Of a DNA stretch of 64,000 bases, positions 16,183 through 25,103 are shown piece after piece (position 1 is the first letter of the stretch; the number at the start of each line of letters is the position of its first letter). The position numbers and the translations under genes are program-made. The notes beneath the pieces were generated by a model, which searched no databases, was not told where the DNA came from, and saw nothing but the letters and a program-made list of their open reading frames with translations. This DNA is from Urechidicola croceus (GTDB lineage Bacteria > Bacteroidota > Bacteroidia > Flavobacteriales > Flavobacteriaceae), in NCBI RefSeq assembly GCF_001761325.1, contig NZ_CP017478.1, forward strand, positions 2,997,501 to 3,061,500. Reading direction: 5' to 3'.

Positions 16183-17442
16183 ATGACCGATTCTAAAAAT
16201 ATAGTTTCGTTAGACTTAATAAAGAAGGCACAAGAAAACATTAAGGGTGTTGTAAAGTCAACTCCTTTATTATTTGTAAAAACGTTGTCCGAGAAGTATC
16301 AATCAAATATTTATTTTAAAAGAGAAGACTTGCAAGTTGTTCGCTCTTACAAGATTAGAGGTGCTTATAATAAAATAAGTAATCTATCAAATGAAGAGTT
16401 GAAAAAGGGTATCGTATGTGCAAGTGCAGGAAATCATGCGCAAGGAGTTGCCTTTGCTTGTAGTAAGTTGAATGTAAAAGGCGTTATTTTTATGCCAATT
16501 ACAACACCTCAGCAAAAAATAAGTCAAGTATATATGTTTGGTGGTGATTTGGTTGAAATTCGATTGATTGGAGATACTTATGATGAAAGTTATTATGCAG
16601 CCAAAGAATATTGTGAAACATATTCTAAAACATTTGTACATCCGTTTGAAGATATGGATGTGATTGCTGGTCAAGGAACAGTTGGGCTTGAAATTTTAGA
16701 AAAAGCCACTGAGAAAATTGATTATTTGATTTTACCAATTGGTGGAGGAGGTTTGGCCTCAGGAGTTGGTAGTGTTTTTAAACTACTAAGCCCTGAAACT
16801 AAAATTATTGGTGTTGAACCAGAGGGAGCGCCATCTTTAACAGTTTCTTTAAAAAAAGGAGTAAATACAGAATTAGTAAATATCGATAAGTTCGTTGATG
16901 GTGCTGCAGTGAAGAAAATGGGTGATATGACATTCGGATTTTGTAAAGAGGTCTTAAATGATGTTAAAACGATAAACGAAGGTCTGATTTGTTCTACTAT
17001 ATTAAAAGTTTATAATGAAAATGCTTTGGTTGTTGAACCTGCAGGAGCGTTGAGTATCGCTGCTTTAGAATCTTTAAAAAGCGAGATTAAAGGTAAGAAT
17101 GTTGTTTGTGTAGTGAGTGGTGGAAATAATGATATCACCCGAATGGAAGAGATGAAAGAAAGAGCATTGCTTTACGAAGGTTTGAAACATTATTTTTTAG
17201 TAAAGTTTCCGCAGCGTCCAGGAGCGCTGAAAGAGTTTGTAAATCAAGTTTTAGGAGAGAATGATGATATTGCACATTTTGAATATACCAAGAAAAATCA
17301 GCGATCTACTTCAACAGCAATGGTCGGAATTGAACTGAAAAATAAGGAAGATTTCAAACCATTATTGGCTCGAATGAAAGAGTTTGGTTTTTTAGCAGAT
17401 TATTTGAATGATAATCAGCAGTTGTTTGAGTTTATTACATAA
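16183..17442 (+). CDS. ilvA: Threonine dehydratase (biosynthetic, one regulatory domain)
   Basis: PLP enzyme that deaminates threonine to 2-oxobutyrate, the entry step to isoleucine. Lys57 in RSYKIRGAYN binds PLP, SAGNHAQG follows, and the glycine-rich PLP loop is LPIGGGGLASG. At 419 residues, with a single ACT-like regulatory segment starting FLVKFPQRPGALKEF near residue 345, it resembles the shorter biosynthetic enzymes rather than the roughly 515-residue E. coli form with two regulatory repeats. It belongs functionally with the ilv operon but is separated from it by the 15251 terminator and the thioesterase gene. Confidence 0.93.
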   Translation: MTDSKNIVSLDLIKKAQENIKGVVKSTPLLFVKTLSEKYQSNIYFKREDLQVVRSYKIRGAYNKISNLSNEELKKGIVCASAGNHAQGVAFACSKLNVKGVIFMPITTPQQKISQVYMFGGDLVEIRLIGDTYDESYYAAKEYCETYSKTFVHPFEDMDVIAGQGTVGLEILEKATEKIDYLILPIGGGGLASGVGSVFKLLSPETKIIGVEPEGAPSLTVSLKKGVNTELVNIDKFVDGAAVKKMGDMTFGFCKEVLNDVKTINEGLICSTILKVYNENALVVEPAGALSIAALESLKSEIKGKNVVCVVSGGNNDITRMEEMKERALLYEGLKHYFLVKFPQRPGALKEFVNQVLGENDDIAHFEYTKKNQRSTSTAMVGIELKNKEDFKPLLARMKEFGFLADYLNDNQQLFEFIT

Positions 17443-17509
17443 ACAAATCAGCAAAAAAAGAGTGTCCGATTAAAAAAGATAAAATTTATTAATTACTAAT
17501 ATAAATAGT

Positions 17510-19120
17510 ATGTCAATTAAAAATATATTTAAAAACGCTATAATTCCTGAGAAGTTTAATATTAAAGAACTTTATAATCAAGAAACATATTTGATTAACG
17601 GAGTTCTTAGAAAATGGACAGGAGAAACTTCAAAAGTGTATTCTTCTATTTTTACTGATGAAGGAAATGGTTTGGAGCGAAAAGTGATTGGGACAATTCC
17701 AAATATGCAAGAGCAGAATGCTTTTGAAGCATTAGACGCAGCCTATGCAGCCTATGATTATGGACGAGGAGAATGGCCAACTATGAAGGTTGAAGATAGG
17801 ATCAATTGTGTGGAAAATTTTGCCAAAATGATGGTAGAAACTCGAGATGAAGTTGTGAAACTATTGATGTGGGAAATTGGTAAAGATTATGCTTCGTCTT
17901 GTAAAGAATTTGACAGAACAGTTGAATATATCTACGATACAATTGAAGATTTAAAAAAATCTGATAGAGAAGATTCAAACCTTAAAAAACATAGCGGAAT
18001 TTACGCACAGATTCGTCGTGGACCATTAGGAGTTGTTCTTTGTATGGGACCTTACAATTATCCATTGAATGAAACATTCTGTTTGTTGATTCCTGCACTT
18101 ATAATGGGAAATACAACAGTTTTTAAACCAGCAAAATATGGAGTTTTATTATTGTCGCCATTATTGGATGCTTTTCAAAAATGTTTTCCAAAAGGAGTTG
18201 TGAATTTGATATATGGTAGAGGTAGAGTCTTAGCAACACCAATAATGAAAACTGGAAAAGTTGATGTTTTAGCATTAATTGGAAATAGTAAATCTGCCAA
18301 TGCATTACAGCATTTGCATCCAAAGCAAAATAGATTACGTTTGGTCTTAGGATTAGAGGCAAAGAATCCAGCAATTGTACTTCCTGATTGTGATTTAGAT
18401 TTAGCAGTTCAAGAGTGTTTGTTAGGTTCTCTTTCTTATAACGGACAACGTTGTACAGCATTGAAAGTGTTGTTTGTGCATCAAGATATAATTGAAGAGT
18501 TTAATAAAAAATATGTCAAAGCATTATCGCAATTAAAATATGGTTTGCCATGGGAAGAAGGTGTGAAACTAACACCATTACCAGAAGCAGGAAAGCCAGC
18601 GTATATACATGAATTAATTGATGATGCAGTTGCTAACGGAGCAAAAGTTATCAATGAAAATGGAGGTGAAGTGGTTGAAAGTTTTGTGTTTCCTGCAGTG
18701 ATGTATCCTGTGAATGAAAAAATGAGAGTGTATCATGAAGAACAATTTGGACCAATAGTGCCAATTGTTGCTTTTGATGATGTTAGTTCACCTTTAGATT
18801 ATGTGTCTGAATCAAATTACGGACAGCAAGTAAGTTTGTTTAGTGAAAGTGCAAATACACTAGCACCACTTATTGATATGCTAGTTAACCAAGTTTGTCG
18901 AGTAAATATTAATAGTCAATGTCAACGAGGACCTGATGTTTTTCCGTTTGTAGGACGTAAAGATTCTGCAGTGAGTACATTGAGTGTTCATGATGCTATA
19001 CGATCATTTTCAATACGAACTTTAGTCGCCTTTAAAGGTACAGATTCAAATAAGGAAGTCTTGAATGACTTATTAGATAACAAGCAGTCTAATTTTGTAA
19101 GTACTCATTATATATTGTAG
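17510..19120 (+). CDS. gapN: NADP-dependent glyceraldehyde-3-phosphate dehydrogenase (non-phosphorylating)
   Basis: An aldehyde dehydrogenase superfamily enzyme of 536 residues. It is expected to oxidise glyceraldehyde 3-phosphate to 3-phosphoglycerate with NADP, giving NADPH in place of ATP. Catalytic Cys315 is in [10 protein letters not shown] and general-base Glu283 in LGLEAKNPA. The substrate-side features [20 protein letters not shown] and the C-terminal [14 protein letters not shown] match GapN proteins rather than general aldehyde dehydrogenases. It stands alone between ilvA and the DUF4240 gene. Confidence 0.86.
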   Translation: MSIKNIFKNAIIPEKFNIKELYNQETYLINGVLRKWTGETSKVYSSIFTDEGNGLERKVIGTIPNMQEQNAFEALDAAYAAYDYGRGEWPTMKVEDRINCVENFAKMMVETRDEVVKLLMWEIGKDYASSCKEFDRTVEYIYDTIEDLKKSDREDSNLKKHSGIYAQIRRGPLGVVLCMGPYNYPLNETFCLLIPALIMGNTTVFKPAKYGVLLLSPLLDAFQKCFPKGVVNLIYGRGRVLATPIMKTGKVDVLALIGNSKSANALQHLHPKQNRLRLVLGLEAKNPAIVLPDCDLDLAVQECLLGSLSYNGQRCTALKVLFVHQDIIEEFNKKYVKALSQLKYGLPWEEGVKLTPLPEAGKPAYIHELIDDAVANGAKVINENGGEVVESFVFPAVMYPVNEKMRVYHEEQFGPIVPIVAFDDVSSPLDYVSESNYGQQVSLFSESANTLAPLIDMLVNQVCRVNINSQCQRGPDVFPFVGRKDSAVSTLSVHDAIRSFSIRTLVAFKGTDSNKEVLNDLLDNKQSNFVSTHYIL

Positions 19121-19176
19121 AGGTAATTGAAAGCAAAACGCTTTAATTTCTTCTTTTTTTTATTAAAAAATAAACT

Positions 19177-19839
19177 ATGAAGTTCACATCAATTATTATT
19201 TTCACTGTAATAGTATTGCTTATTCATTATTTTAAAAATAAAAAACTTAAAGAAGAGGATTCTAAAATTGATGATAAAATAGATGCTCATAGAAGAAAAG
19301 AGTTAAAAAAGATAATTGAAAACAGAAAGGAAAGACGAATTATTGAAGAATATAATGAAGATGATTTTTGGGTAATTATTGATAAATTTTCAGATAGAAG
19401 TCGAGAGAATTATAAAAATCATTTGGGACTAATAAAAGATGAATTAAATAAGTGTCAACCTGAAAAATTAATCAAAATAGATAACTTATTAAATCGTTTT
19501 TACAAAGATTTTTTATCACATGAATTGACTGCGGCAGCGTTTATTATTTTCGGAAGTTCAGATATAAAGGGAACTTATGTTTTGATGAATTTTTTGATGA
19601 CAAAAGGTAGAGTTGTATTTAAAAGTAATTGTTTAAATCCAAATTTAATTGTTGGAAAAAATCTTGATACAGTTGTTGGATGGACGCTTTCTGATATTAT
19701 CTCTGAAATCTATATTAATAAGACTAAAGAACTTATTCCAATTGCTAAAAAAGTTAATATAAATGAAATTAAAGGTGAAGTTTGGACTGAAGATCAATTG
19801 CCATCAAAATTTCCTCAACTTTGGATGAATTATGCTTAA
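19177..19839 (+). CDS. Membrane-anchored DUF4240 protein
   Basis: A 220-residue protein. Residues 1-18 form a single hydrophobic N-terminal segment that probably acts as an uncleaved anchor, followed by a very basic and acidic linker. From about residue 65 the sequence matches DUF4240 in layout: EDDFWVIIDKF, then a helical section, then ELTAAAFIIFGSSDIKGTYVLMNFLMTKGR. The biochemical function of DUF4240 is not known. Its only near neighbour downstream is the displaced gene end at 19871. Confidence 0.62.
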   Translation: MKFTSIIIFTVIVLLIHYFKNKKLKEEDSKIDDKIDAHRRKELKKIIENRKERRIIEEYNEDDFWVIIDKFSDRSRENYKNHLGLIKDELNKCQPEKLIKIDNLLNRFYKDFLSHELTAAAFIIFGSSDIKGTYVLMNFLMTKGRVVFKSNCLNPNLIVGKNLDTVVGWTLSDIISEIYINKTKELIPIAKKVNINEIKGEVWTEDQLPSKFPQLWMNYA

Positions 19840-19870
19840 TTCATAATAATCTAAAGTTATTTACAGCTTA

Positions 19871-19923
19871 TTAAACGCATGCCTCCCAAATAACATCATT
19901 TGGAGTTGGTGCTTCTGCAATTT
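19871..19923 (-). pseudogene. Displaced 3' end of the RluA-family pseudouridine synthase gene
   Basis: Read on the reverse strand, this stretch encodes IAEAPTPNDVIWEACV and a stop. That matches the last codons of the intact gene at 21088 in the same frame. The final codons differ silently (GCA TGC against GCT TGT), and the last residue is Val instead of Asn. It carries no start and is separated from the intact gene by the acyltransferase gene. It is best read as a leftover end from an insertion event. Confidence 0.75.
19881..19920. repeat. 40-base direct repeat, copy 1
   Basis: Identical over 40 bases to 21098-21137. The two copies bracket the acyltransferase gene. Confidence 0.92.
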
Positions 19924-19955
19924 TTTTACTTTTGGAAGTAGATGAAGAAGTTAAT

Positions 19956-21047
19956 TTATTTTAAATACTTTGATTTGTAAAAACGTTTCTCAATGAATTG
20001 ATATGTGTATTTCGAATAAACTATCAATATTACTAATGTAATTAATTCGAAAAAAATATAATTAGAATCTGAAATTTTTAAATTTTTTCTAAATAAAAAA
20101 TGGCAAAATTTATTAATTAAGGTATGATTTAAATATATAGAATAAGACCAAATACCAATACTAATAAAGAATTTGTTCTTTAGAAATTTTGATATAATCC
20201 CTTTCTCGCAAGAAAAGATAAGGACAGTTAATCCAAAAGATAGTATACTTAAATAATAATAGTTAATTAATGTTTTTAATTGATATATTATAAATAACGT
20301 TATAATTAAAACAAGAAATTCAAGTATGCTGAAAACTACAGTTTTATTTTTTTTTATTGAAATAATATTTTTAATTGAGTAGATTAATATTCCGAAAAAG
20401 AATCCGATAAACCCTCTAATAAAACTGTAGTGAAAATCTTGAAGAATATTAAAATTTCCATATGTTATATAAAAAAATAGAAAACCAAAAATAATAATAG
20501 AAATTGATACATTTTTGAATTTTTTATCAGATGGAATTAAGATAATTAATATAGTGAAAAGAAAATATGAGATAATTTCGGCACTTATCGACCAATTTTG
20601 ACCATTCCAAGAAAAATCATGAAAAAATGGCGTAGAATTCACTAGGAATAATTGGGGTAAAAAACTTTGTAAAAAATCAACTTTAAAGTTGTTGTTTTCT
20701 AAACCTAATGTCTCAAAATTATTTGGGTTTATTAAAAGGTATATATACTTTGATAAATCTTTAAATAAGATCAAAAAAAGAGTAAATAAATGTAAAGGAA
20801 TTAATCTTTTTAGTCTTCTTTTGAGGAAATTGGTTCCGTCGGAAATAGAAATTATATTGTCTTTGTAATTATGATAAATTACAAACCCGCTAATAATAAA
20901 AAATAAATCTACAAAAGCATAACCGTTTTTAACAATGTTGTTATTGGTTAAAATTGTTAGGTCTTTCATGTGGTAAAGAACGACAGCAATTGCGGCAATT
21001 CCTCTAAAAGATTCTAAAGTTGTGAAGTATTGTTTTTGTAATTTCAA
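19956..21047 (-). CDS. Acyltransferase family 3 (OafA-like) membrane protein
   Basis: A 363-residue integral membrane protein with about ten hydrophobic segments. The N-terminal family features are all there: LESFRGIAAIAVVLYHM with the conserved Arg and His, and FVDLFFIISGFVIYHNY. Such proteins O-acylate exported polysaccharide, lipopolysaccharide or other envelope glycans. The gene is markedly richer in A and T than its neighbours and lies exactly between two copies of the rluA-type 3' end, which indicates acquisition by insertion. The acyl group and acceptor cannot be predicted. Confidence 0.85.
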   Translation of the reverse strand: MKLQKQYFTTLESFRGIAAIAVVLYHMKDLTILTNNNIVKNGYAFVDLFFIISGFVIYHNYKDNIISISDGTNFLKRRLKRLIPLHLFTLFLILFKDLSKYIYLLINPNNFETLGLENNNFKVDFLQSFLPQLFLVNSTPFFHDFSWNGQNWSISAEIISYFLFTILIILIPSDKKFKNVSISIIIFGFLFFYITYGNFNILQDFHYSFIRGFIGFFFGILIYSIKNIISIKKNKTVVFSILEFLVLIITLFIIYQLKTLINYYYLSILSFGLTVLIFSCEKGIISKFLKNKFFISIGIWSYSIYLNHTLINKFCHFLFRKNLKISDSNYIFFELITLVILIVYSKYTYQFIEKRFYKSKYLK

Positions 21048-21087
21048 GAGAATGATATAGTTTTAGTATATATTAACAAATTAAATA

Positions 21088-21780
21088 TTAATTACAAGCC
21101 TCCCAAATAACATCATTTGGAGTTGGTGCTTCTGCAAAAATAGTTTCTTTTGTTACAGGATGAATAAGCTCAATTTTACGTGCATGTAAGTGTATACTTG
21201 CATCTTTATTACTGCGCTTTGCACCGTATTTTAAATCTCCTTTAATGTATGAGCCAATACTTGCTAGTTGACATCTGATTTGATGGTGTCGACCAGTTTC
21301 AAGATCAATCTCTAATAAGATATACGAGTCTAATTCTTTAATGATTTTATAGTGTAATATTGCTTTCTTTGACCCTTCAGTTTCCGTTTTAAAAGCAGTA
21401 GATTTATTGTTTTTTGGGTTCTTTTTAAGGTAATGAATAAGAGTATCTTGTTCTTTTTTCGGTTTGTTTTTTACAATTGCCCAATAAGTTTTGCTAATTG
21501 TTTTTTCGCGTAGCATTTTATTTAAACGTTCTAATGCTTTTGAGGTTTTTGCAAAAATCACAATACCAGTAGTTGGTCTGTCAAGTCTGTGAACTGTGCC
21601 TAGATATACATTTCCAGGTTTGTTGTATTTATCTTTAATGTATTCTTTTACAACATCACTCAACGGTTTGTCTCCAGTTTTATCACCTTGTACAATATCA
21701 CCAGCACGTTTATTCACAATAATAATGTGATTGTCTTCGTGAAGAATTTGCAAATTATTTTTGTTAGAAAGTATTTTCAT
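21088..21780 (-). CDS. RluA-family pseudouridine synthase
   Basis: Isomerises uridine to pseudouridine in rRNA or tRNA. The 230 residues carry the family signature VHRLDRPTTG with catalytic Asp67, followed by FAKTSKALERLNKML and GRHHQIR. There is no N-terminal S4 RNA-binding domain, so it is the compact type. Its 3' end is duplicated at 19871-19923. It follows the yihA gene on the same strand after a palindromic repeat and probably shares its operon. Confidence 0.9.
   Translation of the reverse strand: MKILSNKNNLQILHEDNHIIIVNKRAGDIVQGDKTGDKPLSDVVKEYIKDKYNKPGNVYLGTVHRLDRPTTGIVIFAKTSKALERLNKMLREKTISKTYWAIVKNKPKKEQDTLIHYLKKNPKNNKSTAFKTETEGSKKAILHYKIIKELDSYILLEIDLETGRHHQIRCQLASIGSYIKGDLKYGAKRSNKDASIHLHARKIELIHPVTKETIFAEAPTPNDVIWEACN
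21098..21137. repeat. 40-base direct repeat, copy 2 (inside the pseudouridine synthase gene)
   Basis: The intact-gene copy of the repeat also found at 19881-19920. It covers codons near the C-terminus. Confidence 0.92.
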
Positions 21781-21787
21781 TTTTCAG

Positions 21788-21803
21788 CTCGAGCATAGTC
21801 GAG
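21788..21803. repeat. Palindromic intergenic repeat, core GAGCNNAGTCGA
   Basis: CTCGA (21788-21792) and TCGAG (21799-21803) form a small hairpin around GAGCATAGTCGA, the same core as at 254-265. It sits in the gap between the yihA and pseudouridine synthase genes. Confidence 0.5.
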
Positions 21804-21805
21804 AA

Positions 21806-22417
21806 CTATTTAAAATTATCGGCTACCAATTCATTGGTTTGATGGATAAAATTAAGAACTTCGTCTTTTCCCATTCCCGACTCAGAAGAGGTAGTGAAAT
21901 TCATTGGAACACTTTCCCAGGTTTTTAGTAACTCTTTTTTGTACTTCGTTATATTTTTATTCAAAGTAGAACTTCCTAGTTTGTCTGCTTTTGTGAAAAT
22001 AATACTAAAAGGAACGCCATTTTCACCTAAAAACTCCATGAATTCCAAGTCTATTTTTTGGGGAGCATGACGAGAATCTACAAGTACAAATGTATTGACT
22101 AATTGCTCTCTTTGTAAGAAATAATCTTTAATAAAACGTTGAAAATCTTTTCTTTTTGTCTTAGAAACCGATGCGTAACCGTAACCAGGTAAATCTACCA
22201 AAAACCAATTGTCATTTATTTTAAAATGATTGATTAACTGCGTTTTTCCAGGTTTTCCAGATGTTTTTGCTAACTTTTTATGGTTGGTTAGCATATTGAT
22301 TAACGAAGATTTACCAACGTTTGAGCGCCCAATAAAAGCATATTCTGGTACTCTTTCTTTTGGGCATCTAGATACATCAGTATTACTAATAATAAATGTT
22401 GCTGAATCAATTTTCAT
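21806..22417 (-). CDS. yihA: Ribosome-biogenesis GTP-binding protein YihA/YsxC
   Basis: A small cytoplasmic GTPase needed for assembly of the large ribosomal subunit. The GTP-binding motifs are in order: G1 GRSNVGKS (30-37), G3 DLPGYG (about 74-79), G4 TKAD (about 141-144) and a G5-like TSSESG. The 203-residue single-domain length is typical for the family. It starts 4 bases after the hydrolase gene on the same strand, with the pseudouridine synthase next, giving a three-gene operon with a ribosome theme. Confidence 0.94.
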   Translation of the reverse strand: MKIDSATFIISNTDVSRCPKERVPEYAFIGRSNVGKSSLINMLTNHKKLAKTSGKPGKTQLINHFKINDNWFLVDLPGYGYASVSKTKRKDFQRFIKDYFLQREQLVNTFVLVDSRHAPQKIDLEFMEFLGENGVPFSIIFTKADKLGSSTLNKNITKYKKELLKTWESVPMNFTTSSESGMGKDEVLNFIHQTNELVADNFK

Positions 22418-22421
22418 ACAA

Positions 22422-23186
22422 TTAAATGTTTCTCTCTATAAACCATTTTTCAAGTATTGAATTGAATTCTTTTGGATGTTCCATCATTGGTGCGTGTCCG
22501 CATTTGTCAATCCAATATAAATCAGAATCTGGCAATAATTTATGAAATTCATCTGCAACTTCTGGAGGTGTAACATTGTCTTGTTTTCCCCAAATTATAC
22601 ATGTAGGGACATTCATATTTGGCAAGTCATCTCCCATATTATGGCGAATTGCACTTTTTGCAATAGATAAAGTTTTAATCACTTTAGTCCTGTCACTTAC
22701 AACGTCAAAAACACTATCTACAAGTTCTTTTGTTGCGGTTTTTGGATCGTAAAAAACTTCTTCTACTTTGTTTTTTATGTAGTCGTAGTCACCTCTTTTA
22801 GGGTATGAATCTCCCATTGATTTTTCATACAAACCTGAACTACCTGTAAGAACTAAGGCTTTAATATTTTTTATATTTAATTTTGTAAAATATAATGAGA
22901 TATGCCCACCCAATGAATTTCCAATAAACACAACATTATCTACTTGTTTATGATTCATAAAATCTTTTATGAATTTTGATAGATTGCGGACATTTGTTTT
23001 TATTAATGGCAATGTATAGAGAGGCAATTCAGGAGCAAGAACTTTATATCCAATTTTAGAAAAATGGTCTATAATTCCTTCGAAATTATTTAAGTCACCC
23101 ATTAATCCATGAAGGATAATTATTGGTTGTCCTTCACCCTCTTCAATATAATTAAAATCTCCTTCTTTTTTAAATGTGTACTTCAT
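22422..23186 (-). CDS. Alpha/beta-fold hydrolase
   Basis: A 254-residue hydrolase with a readable catalytic triad: Ser91 in GNSLGG, Asp203 in GKQDNVTP and His231 in CGHAPMM. The oxyanion-loop HGLMGD lies at 26-31. There is no signal peptide. Substrate cannot be told from the sequence; flavobacterial relatives next to yihA are common and are annotated only as hydrolases. It is the first gene of a reverse operon divergent from the dcw cluster. Confidence 0.85.
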   Translation of the reverse strand: MKYTFKKEGDFNYIEEGEGQPIIILHGLMGDLNNFEGIIDHFSKIGYKVLAPELPLYTLPLIKTNVRNLSKFIKDFMNHKQVDNVVFIGNSLGGHISLYFTKLNIKNIKALVLTGSSGLYEKSMGDSYPKRGDYDYIKNKVEEVFYDPKTATKELVDSVFDVVSDRTKVIKTLSIAKSAIRHNMGDDLPNMNVPTCIIWGKQDNVTPPEVADEFHKLLPDSDLYWIDKCGHAPMMEHPKEFNSILEKWFIERNI

Positions 23187-23213
23187 TAAGTATTCTTAAT
23201 TTTTTAGGCTGGG

Positions 23214-23221
23214 CAAAGGTA
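23214..23221 (-). promoter_or_regulatory. Probable -7 element upstream of the hydrolase-yihA operon
   Basis: Reverse-strand TACCTTTG, a TAnnTTTG match, 28 bases before the ATG at 23186. No standard -33 TTG is visible. Confidence 0.42.
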
Positions 23222-23340
23222 ATCAATTTAATGCAAAATACGATTTTTTTATAATAATGAAAAAATTGAGGGAAAGAAGATTTTAAAAAAGAATATTTAA
23301 ATGGTTGGCACCACACTACCAAATGGTGAAAGTTATTAAC

Positions 23341-23370
23341 AAAGTGGTAAAAAGTGGTAAAAAGTGGAAA
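23341..23370 (+). promoter_or_regulatory. MraZ-binding boxes (three 10-base direct repeats)
   Basis: Three head-to-tail copies, AAAGTGGTAA, AAAGTGGTAA and AAAGTGGAAA, at exactly 10-base spacing. This is the known pattern of MraZ operators: AAAGTG-type boxes repeated every helical turn upstream of mraZ. They end 8 bases before the -7 element at 23379, so bound MraZ would cover the -33 region. Autorepression of the dcw cluster is the likely effect. Confidence 0.78.
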
Positions 23371-23378
23371 TATTTTTC

Positions 23379-23386
23379 TATTTTTG
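23379..23386 (+). promoter_or_regulatory. Probable -7 element of the dcw cluster promoter
   Basis: TATTTTTG matches TAnnTTTG. Transcription would start near 23392, about 16 bases before the mraZ ATG, directly downstream of the MraZ boxes. Confidence 0.55.
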
Positions 23387-23407
23387 AATATAATTTTCTA
23401 GAATTTA

Positions 23408-23884
23408 ATGTTGAACCTCATAGGTACATACGAATGTAAGGCAGATGCCAAAGGGCGCTTGTTGATGTCGGCCGCTTTAAAAAAGCAGTTGGCCCCTGTT
23501 TTGCAAGAAGGGTTTGTGATAAAGCGATCTGTTTTTCAGCCATGTTTAGAATTGTATCCAATGGCTGAATGGAATGTTATGATGAAAAAAGTAAATCAGT
23601 TAAATAGGTTCGTGAAAAAAAATAATGATTTCATAAGAAGATTTACGGCAGGTGTAAAGATAGTTGATTTGGATGTTTCTGGAAGGTTATTAATTCCAAG
23701 TGATTTGCAGAGATTTGCCGGTATTACAAAAGAGGTAGTATTATCATCGGCTGTAAATATTATTGAGATTTGGGATAAAGATAAATATGAAAATGCTATT
23801 GATGAGGCTGCTGTTGACTTTGGGGAATTAGCAGAGCAGGTTATGGGTAATATAATAATAGATGGAGAAGATGGAGTATCATAA
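23408..23884 (+). CDS. mraZ: Transcriptional regulator MraZ
   Basis: DNA-binding regulator of the division and cell-wall cluster. The 158-residue protein has the two AbrB-like swapped-hairpin halves: GTYECKADAKGRLLMSAALK near the N-terminus and VKIVDLDVSGRLLIPSDLQ near residue 83. It is the first gene of the cluster, lies just behind three AAAGTG boxes and overlaps rsmH by 23 bases. MraZ proteins bind such boxes as ring-like oligomers. Confidence 0.94.
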   Translation: MLNLIGTYECKADAKGRLLMSAALKKQLAPVLQEGFVIKRSVFQPCLELYPMAEWNVMMKKVNQLNRFVKKNNDFIRRFTAGVKIVDLDVSGRLLIPSDLQRFAGITKEVVLSSAVNIIEIWDKDKYENAIDEAAVDFGELAEQVMGNIIIDGEDGVS

Positions 23885-24770
23885 TCCTGTACTTTTAACT
23901 GAGAGTATAGATGGTTTAGATATAAAGCCAGATGGTATTTATGTAGATATCACATTTGGCGGTGGAGGTCATTCAAAAGAAATTTTGAATAGGTTAGGAA
24001 AGGATGGTAAGTTGTTTGGATTTGATCAAGATAAAGATGCGCAGCGCAATTTAATCGATGATGATAGATTTGTATTAATCCCGGAAAATTTCAGATATAT
24101 AAAGAGGTTCTTGAGATTTTATGGTGTGTTGAAAGTAGATGGTATTCTCGGAGATTTGGGAGTTTCGTCGCATCAATTTAATGAAGCGGAAAGAGGGTTT
24201 TCAACAAGGTTTGATGCTGAGTTGGATATGAGAATGAATCAGTCAGATAGTTTATCTGCTTATAGGATTGTCAATAAGTACGATGAGGAAGAACTGAGTA
24301 ATATTCTATTTAATTATGGTGAATTGAGAAATGCTAGAGCGTTGGCGAAGCAGTTGGTAATAGCAAGGGAAGAAAGTGAAATTCGAACCAGTTTTGAATT
24401 AAAGCAGGCTTTACAGCAGTTTTTGCCAAAGGCAAAAGAAAATAAAATATTGGCTCAGATTTTTCAAGCAATAAGAATCGAAGTGAATCAAGAGTTGGAA
24501 GTTTTAAAAGAGTTTTTGGAGCAGGTACCAGGGTTGTTGAATGAAGGAGGTAGGTTGAGTGTGATTTCTTATCATTCATTAGAAGATAGATTGGTAAAGC
24601 GATTTATTCAAAATGGAAAATTTGAAGGTGAGCCAGAAAAGGATTTTTATGGAAATTTTGAAGTGCCATTAAAACGAGTTGGTAAAATGATTGTTCCAAC
24701 TCGAGAAGAGATTAAAGTTAATAGTAGAGCGCGAAGTGCGAAATTAAGAATAGCGGTAAAGACTAAGTAA
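23862..24770 (+). CDS. rsmH: 16S rRNA (cytosine-1402 N4)-methyltransferase RsmH
   Basis: Methylates N4 of C1402 in 16S rRNA using S-adenosylmethionine. The 302-residue protein begins MEKMEYHNPVLL, then the SAM-binding DITFGGGGHSKEIL. The family motifs GDLGVSSHQ and SYHSLEDRLVK are present. A start three codons later at 23871 would also fit. Either start overlaps mraZ, and the stop overlaps the ftsL start by one base. Confidence 0.95.
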   Translation: MEKMEYHNPVLLTESIDGLDIKPDGIYVDITFGGGGHSKEILNRLGKDGKLFGFDQDKDAQRNLIDDDRFVLIPENFRYIKRFLRFYGVLKVDGILGDLGVSSHQFNEAERGFSTRFDAELDMRMNQSDSLSAYRIVNKYDEEELSNILFNYGELRNARALAKQLVIAREESEIRTSFELKQALQQFLPKAKENKILAQIFQAIRIEVNQELEVLKEFLEQVPGLLNEGGRLSVISYHSLEDRLVKRFIQNGKFEGEPEKDFYGNFEVPLKRVGKMIVPTREEIKVNSRARSAKLRIAVKTK

Positions 24771-25102
24771 TGTCTAAATTAAAACAAAGTATATATGACG
24801 TCTTAAAAGGAAAGTTTCTTGTTGGTGAAGATGCTTTTAAGAATTGGCCAATTATACTGTTTGTAGTTGTTTTGCTTTTGTTTATGATTTCAAGATCTCA
24901 TAGTTCAGATAAGAAAGTGTTGAAAATAGCAAAATTGAATAAGGAGATTCGGGAGTTGAAAGCTGAATTTGTTGATACAAGAACCAAGGTGATGAGGTTG
25001 GAGTTGGAATCGGAAGTTCAAAAAAAAGTAGCGAAAAGAGGATTGCTTCCGTCTCAAAACCCACCAAAAAAAATTAAAGTAGTTAGTAAAAATCAAGATT
25101 AA
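24770..25102 (+). CDS. ftsL: FtsL-like cell division protein
   Basis: A small bitopic membrane protein of 110 residues: a cytoplasmic stretch of about 28 residues, one membrane helix (about 29-43, ILFVVVLLLFMI) and a periplasmic leucine-heptad coiled coil (KVLKIAKLNKEIRELKAEF). Sequence identity in this family is low, so the call rests on topology and on the invariant position between rsmH and ftsI. It would join FtsQ and FtsB-like proteins in activating septal peptidoglycan synthesis. Confidence 0.82.
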   Translation: MSKLKQSIYDVLKGKFLVGEDAFKNWPIILFVVVLLLFMISRSHSSDKKVLKIAKLNKEIRELKAEFVDTRTKVMRLELESEVQKKVAKRGLLPSQNPPKKIKVVSKNQD

Positions 25103-25103
25103 G

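Noticed and set aside
19881-21137. Transposon with terminal repeats
   Set aside because: The 40-base repeats are direct, encode a gene end, and no transposase lies between them; duplication of a target gene end fits better.
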